From Cronobacter sakazakii (GTDB lineage: Bacteria; Pseudomonadota; Gammaproteobacteria; Enterobacterales; Enterobacteriaceae), in contig NZ_CP011047.1 of the NCBI RefSeq assembly GCF_000982825.1, positions 1,612,001-1,676,000 on the forward strand: a DNA stretch of 64,000 nt, in the 5' to 3' direction. Of the stretch, positions 16,727 through 26,086 are shown piece after piece (within the stretch, counting starts at the first letter, position 1; every line of letters begins with the position of its first letter). Both the position numbers and the translations under genes were made by a program. The notes under the pieces were generated by a model that ran no database searches, was not told the origin of the DNA, and saw only the letters and a list, made by a program, of their open reading frames with translations.

Positions 16727-17362
16727 ATGAAGCTGCATATCTACGAGCACTGCCCGTTCTGTGTCCGCGCCCAGATGATTTTCGGCCTGAAAAAGCTGCC
16801 GGTTGAGGTGTGCGTCATTATGGAAGGCGATGCCGACACGCCGATCCGCATGGTCGGGCGCAAGGTGGTGCCGATTCTCGAAAAAGACGACGGCACGTAT
16901 ATGCCGGAGAGCATGGATATCGTGCGCTACGTAGATGGGCTTGCGCAGCCGCGCGTGGCCGACGCGCCGGTGGATGAGGCCATTAAACAGTGGTGCGAGT
17001 CGGTATCGACCCCGCTGTTTAATCTGGCGATCCCGCGCTTTACCGAGGGCGATTTCGCCGAGCTGGCGACGCCACAAGCGCGTCGCGCCTATACCGCGCG
17101 TGAAGAGAAAGCGTTTGGCGATTTAGCCGCGCTGCGCGCGCAGACGCCGGCGCTGCTCGCGCAGGTGAATTCAGATCTGAACGCGCTGGAGCCGCTGGTA
17201 GCCGGGCGACAGGCCATTGATACCACCGATTTTATTCTCTTCCCGCTGCTGCGCTCGCTCACGATTGTCAAAGGCGCGGCGTTCGGCCCGCAGGTGAGCG
17301 CGTATATCGAGCGCGTGTCGACACAAACGGGAGTGGCGCTGTTAAGCGCCCAGGCGAAATAA
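16727..17362 (+). CDS. grxB: glutaredoxin 2
   Basis: 211 residues. The N-terminal thioredoxin-like domain has the active-site C9-P-F-C12, and the C-terminal part is the all-helical GST-like domain typical of GrxB. The ARMIFGLK/RMVGRKVVPIL/MPESMDIV segments parallel E. coli GrxB. It reduces protein-glutathione mixed disulfides. The start at 16727 has ATGGAGAA upstream and matches the family; an ATG at 16715 is rejected. The next gene, a small monooxygenase, follows by 58 nt and may be cotranscribed. Confidence 0.94.
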   Translation: MKLHIYEHCPFCVRAQMIFGLKKLPVEVCVIMEGDADTPIRMVGRKVVPILEKDDGTYMPESMDIVRYVDGLAQPRVADAPVDEAIKQWCESVSTPLFNLAIPRFTEGDFAELATPQARRAYTAREEKAFGDLAALRAQTPALLAQVNSDLNALEPLVAGRQAIDTTDFILFPLLRSLTIVKGAAFGPQVSAYIERVSTQTGVALLSAQAK

Positions 17363-17420
17363 ACGCGACGGGCAGAAGGCGCGCCGCTTGTCCTGGTAAA
17401 TATGATTGCAGGAGTACAAC

Positions 17421-17723
17421 ATGACCGTTCCGGTAGTAGCTATTTTCGTCAGTAAACCTGGCAAGGAAGAGACGCTTGAGCAGCTGTTTCGCGGCGTCAT
17501 CGAAAAAACGCATGCCGAAGAGGGCTGTATCGTGTATCAGCTCAACCGCGACACGGAAAATCCGCGCCGTTTTGTCTGGACGGAAGAGTGGGAAAGCCGC
17601 GAACTGCTGCAAAAGCATTTACAGTCGGCGCACATCATTCATCTCTTCTCCGAGCTGCCGAAGTACATCGAAACGTCCAGCGTAATGATGCTCGATAAAC
17701 TCGCGGGCGGCCCGGCGAAATAA
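17421..17723 (+). CDS. antibiotic biosynthesis monooxygenase (ABM) domain protein
   Basis: 100 residues forming a single ABM ferredoxin-like fold (YgiN-like quinol monooxygenase group). Typical features are VAIFVSKPGKEETL at the N terminus, EEGCIVYQLNRD in the middle and the E-W-E-S stretch of ABM proteins. AGGAG at 17410-17414 sets the ATG at 17421. Likely a small dimeric oxidoreductase acting on a quinol or related compound. A strong bidirectional terminator follows. Confidence 0.85.
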   Translation: MTVPVVAIFVSKPGKEETLEQLFRGVIEKTHAEEGCIVYQLNRDTENPRRFVWTEEWESRELLQKHLQSAHIIHLFSELPKYIETSSVMMLDKLAGGPAK

Positions 17724-17736
17724 CGCGGCCGCAGAT

Positions 17737-17770
17737 AAAAAAACGGCTTGCCAGTGGCAAGCCGTTTTTT
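17737..17770. terminator. bidirectional intrinsic terminator
   Basis: Arms ACGGCTTGCC and GGCAAGCCGT enclose a 3-nt loop and are flanked by A-runs and T-runs, so it can stop transcripts from the monooxygenase gene (+) and from yqhG (-), which converge here. Confidence 0.92.
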
Positions 17771-17782
17771 ATTACCAAGATC

Positions 17783-18292
17783 TCAGGGAGAGACGGTATC
17801 GTTATTGGTGCGATCGGCGCGCAACTGCTGGCCGCTCTCCTGCAACGATTTATAGAGGCTGCCGTTGCCGTTCATGATGTCGTCGATGCGCCAGCGGCCT
17901 TTCTCGTTAATCAACGCAAAGCTCTGGGTGGTGGCATCCGGTGAGCTGCGGAATGGGCGGAAGGTAATCGTGGCTTTGGCATGCGTGGCGTCGCTGTTAG
18001 TGACGTTTATCTTATCCACGGCCAGATCGTCCCAGTCCTGGCAATAGCAGATGGGATCGTAATCGAGAAAGCCGACTTCACCGCCGGAGAGACGGGTATC
18101 TTCTTCCACCAGGCTCAGCAGGCGATCGGAGAGGATCTGCTGCTCGCCTTTACTGGCAAAATCCACCGGTTCATTGCCTTTGGCATAGCTCTGGTAGAGC
18201 GATTTCAGAAATTGCGTGGGGGTCTGTGCGTCCCCCTGCGCCAGCGTGCTGGCGGAAAAAAACAGCATAACTAACGCTAAGCGGTGCTTCAT
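17783..18292 (-). CDS. yqhG: YqhG-like periplasmic protein with one DUF3828 domain
   Basis: 169 residues with a signal peptide (cleavage likely after STLAQG) and one DUF3828-like domain; GFLDYDPICYCQDWDDL matches the first half of E. coli YqhG. E. coli YqhG has two such domains (about 308 residues), so this is a half-length form. Gene order yqhG-dkgA-yqhD-yqhC is as in E. coli, supporting orthology. Function is unknown; E. coli YqhG has been linked to cell-surface phenotypes. Confidence 0.75.
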   Translation of the reverse strand: MKHRLALVMLFFSASTLAQGDAQTPTQFLKSLYQSYAKGNEPVDFASKGEQQILSDRLLSLVEEDTRLSGGEVGFLDYDPICYCQDWDDLAVDKINVTNSDATHAKATITFRPFRSSPDATTQSFALINEKGRWRIDDIMNGNGSLYKSLQESGQQLRADRTNNDTVSP

Positions 18293-18368
18293 CGGAACTG
18301 GTCCTCAAACGTCCGTAAACAGGCCTGCGTAGTATGCTGTTTTTTCTTTTTGCCGCCAACTGGCGCGA

Positions 18369-19196
18369 TTACCCGCCGAACTGTTCTGGATCCGGGCCGA
18401 GGCGTTTGCCCTGGTCGAGCTTCGCGATTTCGCTGAGTTCGTCTTTATCCAGACGGAAATCCCAGACGTTAAAGTTTTCCGCGATGCGCGTCGGGGTGAC
18501 GGATTTCGGGATAACGACCAGGCCGCTGTCGAGGTGCCAGCGAATCACAATCTGCGCCGGGGTCTTGCCATATTTATCCGCCAGCTCGCGAATAATTTTC
18601 TGGTCAAATACGCCTTCGCCGCCCTGCGCCAGCGGGCTCCAGGATTCCGTCTGGATCTTGTGCGTGGCGTTCCAGGCGTGCAGCTGGCGCTGTTGCAGCA
18701 GCGGGTGCAGCTCAATCTGGTTGATAACCGGCGTCACGCCCGTTTCGTCGATGATGCGTTGCAGATGCTCAACGTTAAAGTTACAGACGCCGATGCTCTT
18801 GATGAGTCCTTCCTGCTGCAGCTCAATCATGCCTTTCCAGGCCTCGACATAGCGGTCGATAGCCGGCACCGGCCAGTGCATCAGATAGAGATCCACATAG
18901 TCGAGTTGCAGCTTTTCGAGGCTCTCTTCCAGCGCCTCACGCGGACGCTTCTGATCGTCGTTCCAGAGCTTGGTGGTGATGAATAACTCATCGCGCGCAA
19001 CGCCCGCGCTTTTCAGCGCGTCGCCCACGCCTTGTTCATTCTTATAGGCCGCGGCGGTGTCGATGGAGCGGTAGCCCACCTCCAGCGCTTTGTGAATCGC
19101 GGTGACAACATCTTCGTTAGTCGCCTGCCATACGCCGAGGCCGAGCTGGGGCATCAGGTTGCCGTCATGCAGCTTAATTACGCCTGGATTTGCCAT
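18369..19196 (-). CDS. dkgA: 2,5-diketo-D-gluconate reductase A
   Basis: 275 residues, an NADPH-dependent aldo-keto reductase with the TIM-barrel signatures LGLGVWQ, GYRSIDTAAAYKNE and the IPKSVTPTRIAEN cofactor-binding motif. Catalytic tetrad residues D, Y, K and H are in place (Y in AAAYKNE, H in MHWPVP). The start at 19196 matches the E. coli DkgA N terminus; the track to 19244 is an upstream extension. It reduces methylglyoxal and diketogluconate. It forms a unit with yqhD and is controlled by YqhC. Confidence 0.95.
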   Translation of the reverse strand: MANPGVIKLHDGNLMPQLGLGVWQATNEDVVTAIHKALEVGYRSIDTAAAYKNEQGVGDALKSAGVARDELFITTKLWNDDQKRPREALEESLEKLQLDYVDLYLMHWPVPAIDRYVEAWKGMIELQQEGLIKSIGVCNFNVEHLQRIIDETGVTPVINQIELHPLLQQRQLHAWNATHKIQTESWSPLAQGGEGVFDQKIIRELADKYGKTPAQIVIRWHLDSGLVVIPKSVTPTRIAENFNVWDFRLDKDELSEIAKLDQGKRLGPDPEQFGG

Positions 19197-19301
19197 ATTT
19201 CCTCCTTTTGAGCTAACACACCGGGGCAAGCTGCCCCGGCGCAAGTCAGTGAGTTAAGTCTGGTCGAAATAGCCAAAAACGAAAGCTCGCGGGTAAAAAG
19301 C

Positions 19302-20465
19302 TTAGCGGGCGGCTTCGTAAATGCGGCGGCTGACGTCAAGCGTAATATCTTTATGTTCGCCAAGCGCGGTGAGGCCGTGCTCTTCAAGCTTCGCCAGCAG
19401 TGCCGGAATGGAGCTGCTATCCAGACCGTAATCGCTCAGGCGGGTTGGCGTGCCCATGGTTTCGAAGAAGCGGCGGGTGGTGGCAATCGCGGCGTCGATG
19501 CGCTCATCATCGCTGCCTTCGGTGATATTCCAGACGCGCTCAGCATATTGCAGCAGTTTGGCGCGCTTCTCATTGCGCTTCTCGTTCCAGAGCGCTGGCA
19601 GCACGACCGCCAGCGTCTGGGCGTGATCCAGGCCGTGCATCGCGGTCAGTTCATGGCCGAGCATATGTGTTGCCCAGTCCTGCGGCACGCCCGCGCCGAT
19701 AAGCCCGTTCAGCGCCTGAGTCGCGGCCCACATCAGGTTGGCGCGCACGTCGTAATTTTCCGGCTCTTTCAGCGCTTTCGGGCCTTCTTCGATAAGCGTC
19801 AGCAGAATGCCTTCCGCGAAGCGGTCCTGAATTTTAGCGTTCACCGGATACGTGACGTATTGCTCGACGGTGTGAACAAAAGCGTCCACTACGCCGTTCG
19901 CCACCTGGCGCGGCGGCAGGGTGTAAGTGTAAACCGGGTCGAGAATGGCGAAACGCGGCTGAACATGCGCGGAGTGGAACGCCTGTTTGTCACCGGTGGC
20001 GCGACGCGAAACCACCGCGCCTTTGTTGGATTCTGAGCCGGTTGCTGGCAGCGTCAGGACAGAGCCCATCGGGATGGCGCTGGTGATTTCGCTACCGCCG
20101 GTTTCCAGGATATGCCACGGATCGCGCGAGGACGGATAGTGCGCGGCGGCCGCGATGAATTTCGTGCCATCAAGAACAGAACCGCCGCCGACGGCGAGTA
20201 AAAATGTCACTTTTTCTTTACGCACCAGCTCAACGGCGTTCATCAGCGTCTCGTAAGACGGGTTGGGTTCGATACCGCCGAACTCCAGCACGTCAAGGCC
20301 GTTCAGGGCGCTGTAGACCTGATCGAGCACGCCGGTTTTTTTGACGCTGCCGCCGCCGTAAGTCACCAGCACGCGGCTGTCTGCCGGAATGAGCGCGCGC
20401 AGTTCGCTGATGGCGCCTTTACCAAAGGCGATATGGGTCGGGTTATGGAGGTTAAAGTTGTTCAT
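19302..20465 (-). CDS. yqhD: NADPH-dependent alcohol/aldehyde dehydrogenase YqhD
   Basis: 387 residues of the iron-containing alcohol dehydrogenase family. The nucleotide-binding GGGS motifs (VTYGGGSVKKTG, AVGGGSVLDGTKF) and the metal-site histidines in WATHMLGHELTAMHGLDHAQ are present. YqhD reduces short-chain and toxic aldehydes with NADPH. Dense synteny with yqhC on one side and dkgA on the other supports the assignment; YqhC activates both genes in E. coli. Confidence 0.95.
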   Translation of the reverse strand: MNNFNLHNPTHIAFGKGAISELRALIPADSRVLVTYGGGSVKKTGVLDQVYSALNGLDVLEFGGIEPNPSYETLMNAVELVRKEKVTFLLAVGGGSVLDGTKFIAAAAHYPSSRDPWHILETGGSEITSAIPMGSVLTLPATGSESNKGAVVSRRATGDKQAFHSAHVQPRFAILDPVYTYTLPPRQVANGVVDAFVHTVEQYVTYPVNAKIQDRFAEGILLTLIEEGPKALKEPENYDVRANLMWAATQALNGLIGAGVPQDWATHMLGHELTAMHGLDHAQTLAVVLPALWNEKRNEKRAKLLQYAERVWNITEGSDDERIDAAIATTRRFFETMGTPTRLSDYGLDSSSIPALLAKLEEHGLTALGEHKDITLDVSRRIYEAAR

Positions 20466-20655
20466 CGAAAACTCCTTCTGAAATAAACGTCATGCATCAG
20501 GCATGAACCATTGACGTCTATTCTCGGCGCGGTGACGCACAGCCTCAATGCTCATTCCTGCCTTTCTCTTGCCCATTTCTCTTTACTTCTGGAGGAAATC
20601 GGATTTTTTGCGCACACTGAACGCCGGTTAAAAGGGCTGTCTGGAGTCGCTGTTA

Positions 20656-21549
20656 ATGAATCGCGATGCAATATGTAGGAATATCACAGAAGAAATTAAG
20701 CGCTTAAAAGAGAAAGAAAAAACGCTGACTTTTTTGCCGCCGGAGATACGCCTGCTCTACGGCACGACGCCCGGCGCGCGCACGCCGGTAATTTATCAGC
20801 CTGGCATCATATTTCTCTTTTCCGGCCATAAAACGGGTTATCTCAACGATAAGGTTTTCCGTTACGATCCGCGTGAATATCTGCTGCTGACGGTGCCGCT
20901 GCCGTTTGAGTGCGAAACCTTCGCCACTGCGGAAGAACCGCTCGCGGGCATTCGCATTAATATTGATGTGCTCCAGCTTCAGGCGCTGGTGATGGAGATT
21001 GGCGAGGATGACCATTTCCGGCCCGCGCCGTGCTCGTGCGGGATTAATTCCGGCGTACTGACCGATGACATTCTCTGCGCCGTCGAGCGGTTGCTGGAGG
21101 TGTTAGAGCAGCCGCTGGATGCGCGCATTCTTGGCAAACAGATCGTGCGTGAAATTCTCTATCACGTGCTGAAAGGTCCGGGCGGCGGGGCGCTGATGGC
21201 GCTGGTAAGCCGCCAGACGCATTTCAGTCTGATAAGCCGCGCGATAAGGCGCATCGAAACCCGCTACGCCGAAAGCCTGACGGTCGAGCAACTGGCGGCG
21301 GAAGCCAACATGAGCGTCTCGGCGTTTCACCATAATTTCAAAGCGGTGACCAGCACCTCGCCGCTGCAATACCTGAAAACCTGGCGGTTGCAGAAAGCAC
21401 GGCTGCTGATGGCGCATAACGGGATGAAGGCCAGCGCAGCGGCGATGCAGGTGGGGTATGAGAGCGCGTCGCAGTTCAGCCGTGAATTTAAACGCTATTT
21501 CGGGGTGACGCCGGGAGAGGATGCCGCGCGCCTGCGCGCGCTGTCGTGA
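20656..21549 (+). CDS. yqhC: AraC family transcriptional activator YqhC
   Basis: 297 residues with an N-terminal AraC-type effector domain and a C-terminal double helix-turn-helix (about 190-295; [22 protein letters not shown] and [15 protein letters not shown]). It diverges from yqhD, 190 bp away, as in E. coli, where YqhC activates yqhD-dkgA in response to aldehydes. It converges with yghB. Confidence 0.93.
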   Translation: MNRDAICRNITEEIKRLKEKEKTLTFLPPEIRLLYGTTPGARTPVIYQPGIIFLFSGHKTGYLNDKVFRYDPREYLLLTVPLPFECETFATAEEPLAGIRINIDVLQLQALVMEIGEDDHFRPAPCSCGINSGVLTDDILCAVERLLEVLEQPLDARILGKQIVREILYHVLKGPGGGALMALVSRQTHFSLISRAIRRIETRYAESLTVEQLAAEANMSVSAFHHNFKAVTSTSPLQYLKTWRLQKARLLMAHNGMKASAAAMQVGYESASQFSREFKRYFGVTPGEDAARLRALS

Positions 21550-21567
21550 GCGGAGCCTGCGCTCCGC
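21550..21567. terminator. hairpin between convergent yqhC and yghB
   Basis: GCGGAGC (21550-21556), loop CTGC, GCTCCGC (21561-21567). A perfect GC-rich 7-bp stem at the junction of two converging genes. No T-run follows, so termination would be weak or factor-aided. Confidence 0.45.
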
Positions 21568-21577
21568 CCGGAAAGAC

Positions 21578-22231
21578 TTACTGCGTTTTTTTCTTTAATA
21601 CGACCAGCAACGCGCCAAGCAGGCCGATAACCAGCAGCGCGATGGGCAGGATCATCAGGAACGTCATCACCTGATCTTCATGGCGTTTCACAAACGGGAT
21701 CATGCTGAGCGCATAGCCAAAGCCGGTCACCACGCCGACCCAAATCACGGCGCTCAGCCAGTTGAAGATCTGGAAGCGACGGTTAGAGAGCCCGGAGATG
21801 CCTGCCATCGTCGGCAACAGTGTGCGCACAAACGCCAGGAAACGGCCGGTCAGCAGCGCCAGCAGGCCGTGGCGATCGAACATGCAGGTGGCGCGGTGAT
21901 GGTATTTCGCCGGTAGCTGCGCGAGCCAGCCGCGCACAATACGCGTATTGCCGAGCCATCTTCCCTGGACGTAGCTCAGCCAGCAGCCGAGGCTGGCAGC
22001 ACTCGTGAGGATCACAAGCGTCGGCACAAAATCCATGACGCCCTGCGCTATCATCGCACCCGCCAGCAGCAGCAGGCTATCGCCCGGCAGAAACGACGCC
22101 GGCAGCAGACCATTTTCTAAAAACAGCGTGGCAAACATCACACACCAGACCACGCCGACAATGTGCGGGTCCGCCAGCGCGGCAAAATCGTGATGCCAGA
22201 GCGCAGCGATAATATCCTGGATAACAGCCAT
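21578..22231 (-). CDS. yghB: DedA family inner-membrane protein YghB
   Basis: 217 residues, nearly identical in the N-terminal [20 protein letters not shown] to E. coli YghB. DedA proteins have conserved E in [15 protein letters not shown] and R in [17 protein letters not shown]. YghB with YqjA supports cell division and pH homeostasis and is thought to act in proton-coupled transport, probably of undecaprenyl phosphate or a similar lipid carrier. Located between yqhC and metC as in E. coli. Confidence 0.96.
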   Translation of the reverse strand: MAVIQDIIAALWHHDFAALADPHIVGVVWCVMFATLFLENGLLPASFLPGDSLLLLAGAMIAQGVMDFVPTLVILTSAASLGCWLSYVQGRWLGNTRIVRGWLAQLPAKYHHRATCMFDRHGLLALLTGRFLAFVRTLLPTMAGISGLSNRRFQIFNWLSAVIWVGVVTGFGYALSMIPFVKRHEDQVMTFLMILPIALLVIGLLGALLVVLKKKTQ

Positions 22232-22348
22232 GGGAGATCCTGTGGAACAGCGGAATTGCCTTATTGTACCTCTAAATGGGCCGTTACATCTGCACTACAG
22301 GTTCAACAAACCCTCTCTTTTCCTGGGATAACGCGGTTTTTTTTCACT

Positions 22349-23536
22349 TCAGGCGATACGACGGAAGGCCGCGTCGAGATCGGCGATTAAATCTTCAACG
22401 TTTTCGAGCCCGATATGCAGGCGCACCAGCGTGCCGGTGAAGTCCACGCCGCCCGCCGGACGGATCGCTGCAAGCTCTTCCGGCTGGTTGGCGAGGATAA
22501 GCGATTCATAGCCGCCCCACGAATAGGCCATGCTGAAATGCGCGAAATTATCGAGATAATGCGCGAGCTCTGCGTCGCTAAGGCGTTTGTCGAGAATAAA
22601 AGAGAAGAGGCCGCTGGCCCCGCTGAAATCGCGCTTCCAGAATTCATGGCCTTTGCTGCCCGGCAGCGCCGGGTGATTGACGCGCGCCACCTGTGGGTGC
22701 GCCGCCAGCCACTGCGCCACGCGCAGGCCGCTTTCATGATGCTGGCGCAGGCGCACCGCCAGCGTACGCAGGCCGCGGCTGGTGACATACGCGGAATCGG
22801 CATCCGCCATCTGGCCCATCAGATAAGCGTTTTCGCGAAGCGTATCCCAGCAGCGGGCGTTGGCAACCGCCGTGCCTATCATCGCGTCCGAATGCCCGAC
22901 CAGATATTTGGTGCCTGCCTGAATCGAGATATCGACGCCGAAATCGAGCGCCTTAAAAAGAATGCCCGCCGACCAGGTGTTGTCCATCATGATGATGGCA
23001 TCCGGCGCGACGCGGCGTACCGCCGCGACAATCGCGGGCACGTCGTGAACTTCCATCGTGATGGAGCCGGGCGATTCCAGAAACACCACTTTGGTGTTCG
23101 GCTGAAGGTGCTTTGCGATGCCATCGCCCGCCAGCGGGTCGAACCAGGTGGTGGTGACGCCGAATTTCGTGAGAATTTTAGCGCAGAAATCCTGGGTCGG
23201 CTCATACGCGCTGTTGGTCACCAGCACATGATCGCCCTGTTCGACAAACGCCAGAATCGTGTTGGCGACCGCCGCCGCGCCGCACGGAAACAGCGCGCAA
23301 CCCGCGCCGCCTTCCAGCTCGCACATCGCCTCCTGAAGCGAAAAATGCGTCAGCGTGCCGCGTCGCCCGTAAAACAGTTCGCCCTGCGCGCGCCCGGCGG
23401 TGGCCTGTTTTTTCGCGGCCACGCTGTCAAACACCAGCGATGAGGCACGCTGAATCACGCTGTTTACCGAGCCTTGCGTGTAACGTTTTGCGCGCCCGGC
23501 CTGCACCAGCGCCGTCTCAATGTGTTTGTCGGTCAT
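22349..23536 (-). CDS. metC: cystathionine beta-lyase
   Basis: 395 residues, PLP enzyme splitting cystathionine to homocysteine, pyruvate and ammonia in methionine synthesis. PLP lysine K210 is in [12 protein letters not shown], and the cofactor-binding YGRRG (56-60) and DNTWSAG segments are present. The start at 23536 ([10 protein letters not shown]) fits the E. coli length exactly; the in-frame ATG at 23596 is rejected. Two MetJ-type boxes lie just upstream. It diverges from exbB, 249 bp away. Confidence 0.96.
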   Translation of the reverse strand: MTDKHIETALVQAGRAKRYTQGSVNSVIQRASSLVFDSVAAKKQATAGRAQGELFYGRRGTLTHFSLQEAMCELEGGAGCALFPCGAAAVANTILAFVEQGDHVLVTNSAYEPTQDFCAKILTKFGVTTTWFDPLAGDGIAKHLQPNTKVVFLESPGSITMEVHDVPAIVAAVRRVAPDAIIMMDNTWSAGILFKALDFGVDISIQAGTKYLVGHSDAMIGTAVANARCWDTLRENAYLMGQMADADSAYVTSRGLRTLAVRLRQHHESGLRVAQWLAAHPQVARVNHPALPGSKGHEFWKRDFSGASGLFSFILDKRLSDAELAHYLDNFAHFSMAYSWGGYESLILANQPEELAAIRPAGGVDFTGTLVRLHIGLENVEDLIADLDAAFRRIA

Positions 23537-23551
23537 GGCTTTCCCTTGTCT

Positions 23552-23567
23552 GAACGTCTGGATGTCT
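23552..23567. promoter_or_regulatory. tandem MetJ boxes upstream of metC
   Basis: Two adjacent 8-mers, GAACGTCT (23552-23559) and GGATGTCT (23560-23567), each match the met box AGACGTCT at six of eight positions. MetJ binds tandem boxes to repress methionine genes, so this fits repression of metC. Confidence 0.7.
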
Positions 23568-23707
23568 AAATCTACGTTACCACGGAAAATCGCCATCGCC
23601 TCGCGCTGTTTTTATTCTGGCGTCAAAGATGAAAAAACGTCATCTGAACGCCTTTCCTGTCTGAGCGCAAAGAAAAAAATTTCGCGCTGGCGCACCATGC
23701 AAATACT

Positions 23708-23726
23708 AATGAGAACTACTATCAAT
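23708..23726. promoter_or_regulatory. Fur box upstream of exbB
   Basis: The 19-bp element AATGAGAACTACTATCAAT resembles the Fur consensus of inverted ATGATAAT-type hexamers. It lies about 60 bp before the exbB start. Iron-dependent repression of exbBD by Fur is known in E. coli. Confidence 0.75.
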
Positions 23727-23785
23727 TCGATGTCATTTTGATATCATTGTGAGCAGTTTTGTGACTTTCGTCCTGGAGATGCACA

Positions 23786-24520
23786 GTGGGAAATAATTTG
23801 ATGCAGACGGATCTTTCCGTCTGGGGCATGTATCAGCATGCCGACATCGTGGTGAAAATCGTCATGATTGGCCTCATTCTGGCGTCCGTCGTGACCTGGG
23901 CGATTTTCTTCAGTAAAAGCGTTGAGCTGTCTGGCCACAAACGCCGCCTTAAGCGCGAACAGCAGGAGCTGGCTGGTGCCCGCACGCTGGACGACGCGCG
24001 TGAAATGGCCGAACGTTTCGGCCCGAAAAGCCTGAGCGCGCGCCTTATTGAAGAAGCACAGAATGAGCGTGAACTCTCGGCGGGCAGCGAAGATAACGAA
24101 GGCATTAAAGAGCGCACCGGTTTTCGTCTTGAGCGTCGCGTGGCGGCGGCAGGGCGTCACATGGGGCGCGGCAACGGTTATCTCGCGACCATCGGCGCGA
24201 TTTCGCCGTTTGTGGGTCTGTTCGGCACCGTGTGGGGCATCATGAACAGCTTTATCGGCATCGCGCAGTCGCAAACCACCAACCTCGCGGTGGTGGCACC
24301 GGGTATCGCTGAAGCGCTGCTCGCGACGGCCATTGGTCTTGTCGCCGCTATTCCGGCGGTGGTTATCTATAACATCTTCGCGCGCACTATCGGCAGCTAT
24401 AAAGCCACGCTTGGCGATGTGGCAGCCCAGGTACTGCTGCTGCAAAGCCGCGATCTGGATCTTGAAGCCAGCGCCCAGGCGCAGCCGGTGCGTACCGCTC
24501 AGAAACTGCGTGTAGGTTAA
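23786..24520 (+). CDS. exbB: TonB-system energy transducer ExbB
   Basis: 244 residues, an inner-membrane proton-channel protein with three membrane helices and a large cytoplasmic domain after the first. It begins at GTG, as E. coli exbB does, with TGGAG at 23772-23776. The sequence MGNNLMQTDLSVWGMYQHAD and the ISPFVGLFGTVWGIMNSF segment are nearly identical to E. coli. With ExbD it powers TonB-dependent uptake of siderophores and B12. Preceded by a Fur box and 4 nt from exbD. Confidence 0.97.
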   Translation: MGNNLMQTDLSVWGMYQHADIVVKIVMIGLILASVVTWAIFFSKSVELSGHKRRLKREQQELAGARTLDDAREMAERFGPKSLSARLIEEAQNERELSAGSEDNEGIKERTGFRLERRVAAAGRHMGRGNGYLATIGAISPFVGLFGTVWGIMNSFIGIAQSQTTNLAVVAPGIAEALLATAIGLVAAIPAVVIYNIFARTIGSYKATLGDVAAQVLLLQSRDLDLEASAQAQPVRTAQKLRVG

Positions 24521-24524
24521 TCCT

Positions 24525-24950
24525 ATGGCGATGCGTTTTAACGAAAATCTCGATGATAACGGCGAAATGCACGAAATTAACGTCACGCCGTTTATCGACG
24601 TAATGCTGGTGCTGCTGATTATCTTTATGGTGGCGGCACCGCTTGCGACGGTCGATGTGAAGGTGAACCTGCCGGCCGCGTCCAGCGAGCCGCAGCCGCG
24701 CCCGGAAAAACCGGTCTATCTGTCGGTGAAGGCGGATAAAACGATGTTTATCGGCAACGATCCGGTGACGCGTGATTCGATGATTAGCGCGCTCGACGCC
24801 CAGACCGGCGGCAAGAAAGACACCACGATTTTCTTCCGCGCGGATAAAACCGTCGACTACGAAACCATGATGAACGTGATGGACACGCTGCATCAGGCGG
24901 GCTATCTGAAAATCGGCCTGGTCGGACAGGAAGTGACGAAAGCGAAGTAA
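24525..24950 (+). CDS. exbD: TonB-system energy transducer ExbD
   Basis: 141 residues with one N-terminal membrane helix and a periplasmic domain. The proton-carrying aspartate D25 is in NVTPFIDVMLVL. It works with ExbB and TonB. Start 4 nt after exbB; strong terminator at 24972-25000 ends the operon. Confidence 0.97.
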   Translation: MAMRFNENLDDNGEMHEINVTPFIDVMLVLLIIFMVAAPLATVDVKVNLPAASSEPQPRPEKPVYLSVKADKTMFIGNDPVTRDSMISALDAQTGGKKDTTIFFRADKTVDYETMMNVMDTLHQAGYLKIGLVGQEVTKAK

Positions 24951-24971
24951 CGCTTACGCCTTCAGCCAAAG

Positions 24972-25000
24972 AAAAAGCGCGGCATAAGCCGCGCTTTTTT
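24972..25000. terminator. intrinsic terminator after exbD
   Basis: AAAAAGCGCGGC, loop ATAA, GCCGCGC, then six Ts. The A-run on the other side means it can also stop yghA transcripts coming from the right. Confidence 0.92.
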
Positions 25001-25020
25001 ATTATCCCATCTGAAAGAGA

Positions 25021-25917
25021 TTAACTCAGGTGCTCGCCGCCGGTGACACCGTGAACCTCGGCGGTGACATAGCTCGATTCCTGGCTTGCCAGATAGACAT
25101 AAATCGGCGCCAGTTCCGCCGGCTGGCCTGCGCGCTTAAGCGGCGTCTGCTGGCCGAACTGCGGGATTTTCTCCTGCGGCTGACCACCGCAGATTTGCAG
25201 CGGCGTCCAGATAGGGCCTGGGGCCACGATATTCACGCGAATGCCTTTTTCCGCCACCTGTTTGGCAAGCCCGCGGCTGTAGTTGAGGATAGCGGCCTTC
25301 GTGGACGCGTAATCCAGCAGGTGCGGGCTTGGCTGATACGCCTGAATGGATGACGTGGTGATAATGCTGGCACCCGGTTTCAGGTGCGGCAGCGCCTCCT
25401 GGGTTATCCAGAACAGCGCGAACACGTTAGTCGCATAGGTCTTCTGGAACTGCTCGCTGGTGAGATTCGCGATATCCTCAACGGCGGTCTGCTTACCGGC
25501 CACCAGCGCCAGAATATCCAGCCCGCCCAGCTCTTTAATGGCGCGATGCACCAGATCGCGGGCGAATTTCTCGTCGGTCAGATCGCCTGGGATCAGCACC
25601 GCTTTGCGGCCCGCCTCTTCAATCAGCGCCTTCACTTCTTCGGCGTCCTGCTGCTCCTCCGGGAGGTAGTTCAGCACCACGTCCGCGCCTTCTCGCGCGT
25701 AAGCAATGGCGGCAGCGCGACCAATACCGGAATCGCCCCCTGTCACCAGTGCCTTACGATCCTGAAGGCGACCACTTCCCTTGTAGCTTTTCTCACCGCA
25801 GTCCGGCACCGGCTCCATTTTGGCCTGAATGCCCGGCGCAGGCTGTTTCTGCTTTGGATATTCCCCGGTGAAGTACTGGGTCGTCGGGTCCTGGATCTTG
25901 TTCTGGTCGTTCGCCAT
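25021..25917 (-). CDS. yghA: SDR family oxidoreductase YghA
   Basis: 298 residues, a short-chain dehydrogenase/reductase with an N-terminal extension of about 50 residues typical of YghA. The cofactor motif TGGDSGIG is at 59-66 and the catalytic Y and K are in [10 protein letters not shown] (about 205-215). Related proteins reduce aldehydes. In E. coli it sits close to exbD and yqhA. Here a foreign block intervenes before yqhA. Confidence 0.93.
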   Translation of the reverse strand: MANDQNKIQDPTTQYFTGEYPKQKQPAPGIQAKMEPVPDCGEKSYKGSGRLQDRKALVTGGDSGIGRAAAIAYAREGADVVLNYLPEEQQDAEEVKALIEEAGRKAVLIPGDLTDEKFARDLVHRAIKELGGLDILALVAGKQTAVEDIANLTSEQFQKTYATNVFALFWITQEALPHLKPGASIITTSSIQAYQPSPHLLDYASTKAAILNYSRGLAKQVAEKGIRVNIVAPGPIWTPLQICGGQPQEKIPQFGQQTPLKRAGQPAELAPIYVYLASQESSYVTAEVHGVTGGEHLS

Positions 25918-26086
25918 AAGTTCCTCCTCGTTATCAAAGCGTCCTCTAAGGGTAGTGCCTCATGCTGCGTTGGCGGAAATTATCAGGATTTTCTGTATTT
26001 CCGGCGCGGCCCGGTTCTCCTTTCCGTGTGCCTGCTGCAATAATGAACAGCGTGCAATCCAGGCCATTCACCGACGGAGCAGCAGG

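Noticed and set aside
22415..23443. 342-codon open frame opposite metC
   Set aside because: Antisense shadow of metC, without ribosome site or recognisable domain.
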